Shown here: positions 59,548 to 64,000 of the stretch, in pieces
Layout of the letters: every line of letters begins with the position of its first letter
How positions within the stretch are numbered: the stretch's first letter is position 1
From: Deinococcus sp. YIM 134068
GTDB lineage: Bacteria; Deinococcota; Deinococci; Deinococcales; Deinococcaceae
DNA: 64,000 nt
Direction of reading: 5' to 3'
Assembly: GCF_036543075.1 (NCBI RefSeq)
Contig: NZ_JAZHPF010000003.1
Coordinates: 124,001-188,000 of the forward strand
The notes under the pieces: generated by a model
Told to the model about the DNA's origin: nothing
Database searches by the model: none
The model's input: the letters and a program-made list of their open reading frames with translations, nothing else
Program-made: the position numbers and the translations under genes

Positions 59548-59564
<17 letters not shown>
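58755..59564 (+). CDS. YmdB-type metallophosphoesterase (TIGR00282, DR1281-like)
   Basis: A 269-aa binuclear metal phosphodiesterase. Motifs are complete: [36 protein letters not shown], a central [10 protein letters not shown], and [20 protein letters not shown]. This is the family of D. radiodurans DR1281, whose structure is known, and of Bacillus YmdB, a 2',3'-cyclic-nucleotide phosphodiesterase that affects biofilm genes. The 3' end overlaps ppc by 17 nt, so the two are co-transcribed. Confidence 0.95.
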
Positions 59565-62034
<2,470 letters not shown>

Positions 62035-62097
62035 GGGAGGTGGGGAGCGAGGGGACGACCACAACTCTCCTTTTTTTCGAGAACGCTCGGCCCGCTC

Positions 62098-62132
62098 ACC
62101 CCCTCCCAGCCTCCCCCCTCAAGGCGGAGGGG
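62098..62132 (+). repeat. 35-nt dispersed palindromic repeat, copy 4
   Basis: CACCCCCTCCCAGCCTCCC then CCCTCAAGGCGGAGGGGC. Same layout as copies 1-3, about 65 nt after the ppc stop. Confidence 0.6.
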
Positions 62133-62291
62133 CAAAACAGCCAACCCACGCCTCTGTCTGTTCGTTCCCTGACTCCCGACGTGTACTCCAACCGCATAAG
62201 TAGCAAGCTTGAACCTTCGCTCTCTCCCGTAAGGGTTTGCCCGACCGACTCCTGCTTCCGGCCCCCCGCTCCCAGTACCATGTTCCCACCT

Positions 62292-63746
<1,455 letters not shown>

Positions 63747-63774
63747 GTGTTGGGGAAGGTGGGAGAGGGACAAC

Positions 63775-64000
63775 AGAGCTAAAGCGTTCGCTCTCCAAAA
63801 AACCGTCACTCCCGACGCCCGATGCTTGCCGGTAGACAGACGGCCCATCCCACCACCACGTCGGCTCGCGGAGCGAGACGGTGGGCCTTCCAGACAGAGC
63901 ACAATAAGATCAAACCTTGCCACGCTAAGAACCCGCCTACGCGCGCAGTCAACAGGCCCTTTGCCCAGCGCAGCGCCGCTCCCCCTGCTCTCTCTGGGGG
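63775..64000 (+). repeat. about 200-nt dispersed element, copy B (cut by window edge)
   Basis: Alignable with 39145-39370 in the same order of blocks. CCCACC at 63849-63854 faces GGTGGG at 63880-63885, enclosing CTCGC-GGA-GCGAG (63865-63877). No ORF is credible in it. It follows the amylase gene; its right end is not seen. Confidence 0.7.

Overview
The window looks like chromosomal DNA of a Deinococcus-type bacterium. The G+C content is very high and the codon use strongly GC-biased. The gene content fits: bacillithiol synthesis (bshC), paired DinB-family genes, RecN, a DR1281-like YmdB phosphodiesterase, GreA, a U32 protein of the RlhA type, and many GTG starts. Many genes have a TAnnnT box only 5-9 nt before the start codon, as expected for the leaderless mRNAs known from Deinococcus. 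No rRNA, tRNA, insertion sequence, CRISPR array or prophage was recognised. The species cannot be named from the sequence alone.

Layout. 1-4.1 kb: a tail of an alpha/beta hydrolase, DUF4127, two small proteins, a ROK kinase and a GNAT acetyltransferase, several coupled by stop/start overlaps. 4.3-13.8 kb: an amino-acid type ABC substrate-binding protein, P5C dehydrogenase, DUF4180, tandem DinB genes, an APH-like kinase, a class III aminotransferase, a degenerate metallophosphoesterase next to a TagA-type glycosyltransferase, and a Crp/Fnr regulator. 14-23 kb: bshC, a second GNAT protein, DUF402, the U32 protein, an Ala/Lys-rich LEA-like protein, recN. 23-32 kb: a PrcB-domain lipoprotein, pckA, an orphan Imm8 immunity protein, an EamA exporter, glycogen phosphorylase, suhB. 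32-39 kb: a lipoprotein, mreC-mreD-mrdA with maf and deoC, bcp-rpiA. 39-50 kb: a YyaL-type thioredoxin protein, a transglutaminase, a class V aminotransferase, ybeY-dgkA-CNNM transporter-cdd, isocitrate lyase. 50-64 kb: greA, malQ, ATP:cobalamin adenosyltransferase, a low-GC zinc-ribbon gene, a cell-wall amidase, an LptA-like protein, an SGNH esterase, an HD-GYP protein, a YmdB-like phosphodiesterase, ppc and a secreted alpha-amylase.

Themes. Central carbon control is well represented: ppc, pckA and aceA govern the PEP/oxaloacetate/glyoxylate node, while glgP, malQ and the amylase break down glucans. Envelope building is the second theme: the mre/mrd cluster, amidase, dgkA, TagA-like and LptA-like proteins. 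Stress and redox functions (bshC, bcp, recN, DinB proteins, the LEA-like protein, the U32 protein) fit a desiccation- and radiation-tolerant lineage.

The least explained material lies between genes. At least a dozen short arrays share a 7-nt period although their words differ (CCAGCNN/TCAGCNN, GCAGAAG, GTGGGTT). They often begin within about 10 nt of a stop codon, and one is read into the N-terminus of a DinB protein. Longer dispersed repeats are also present: a 35-nt palindrome in four copies, a second palindrome with a nested 20-nt insert, and a roughly 200-nt element in two copies. Several strong dyads sit in 5' leaders (malQ, the HD-GYP gene), and a Pro-rich leader ORF beginning MEPP precedes the CNNM/CorC-type metal transporter gene.
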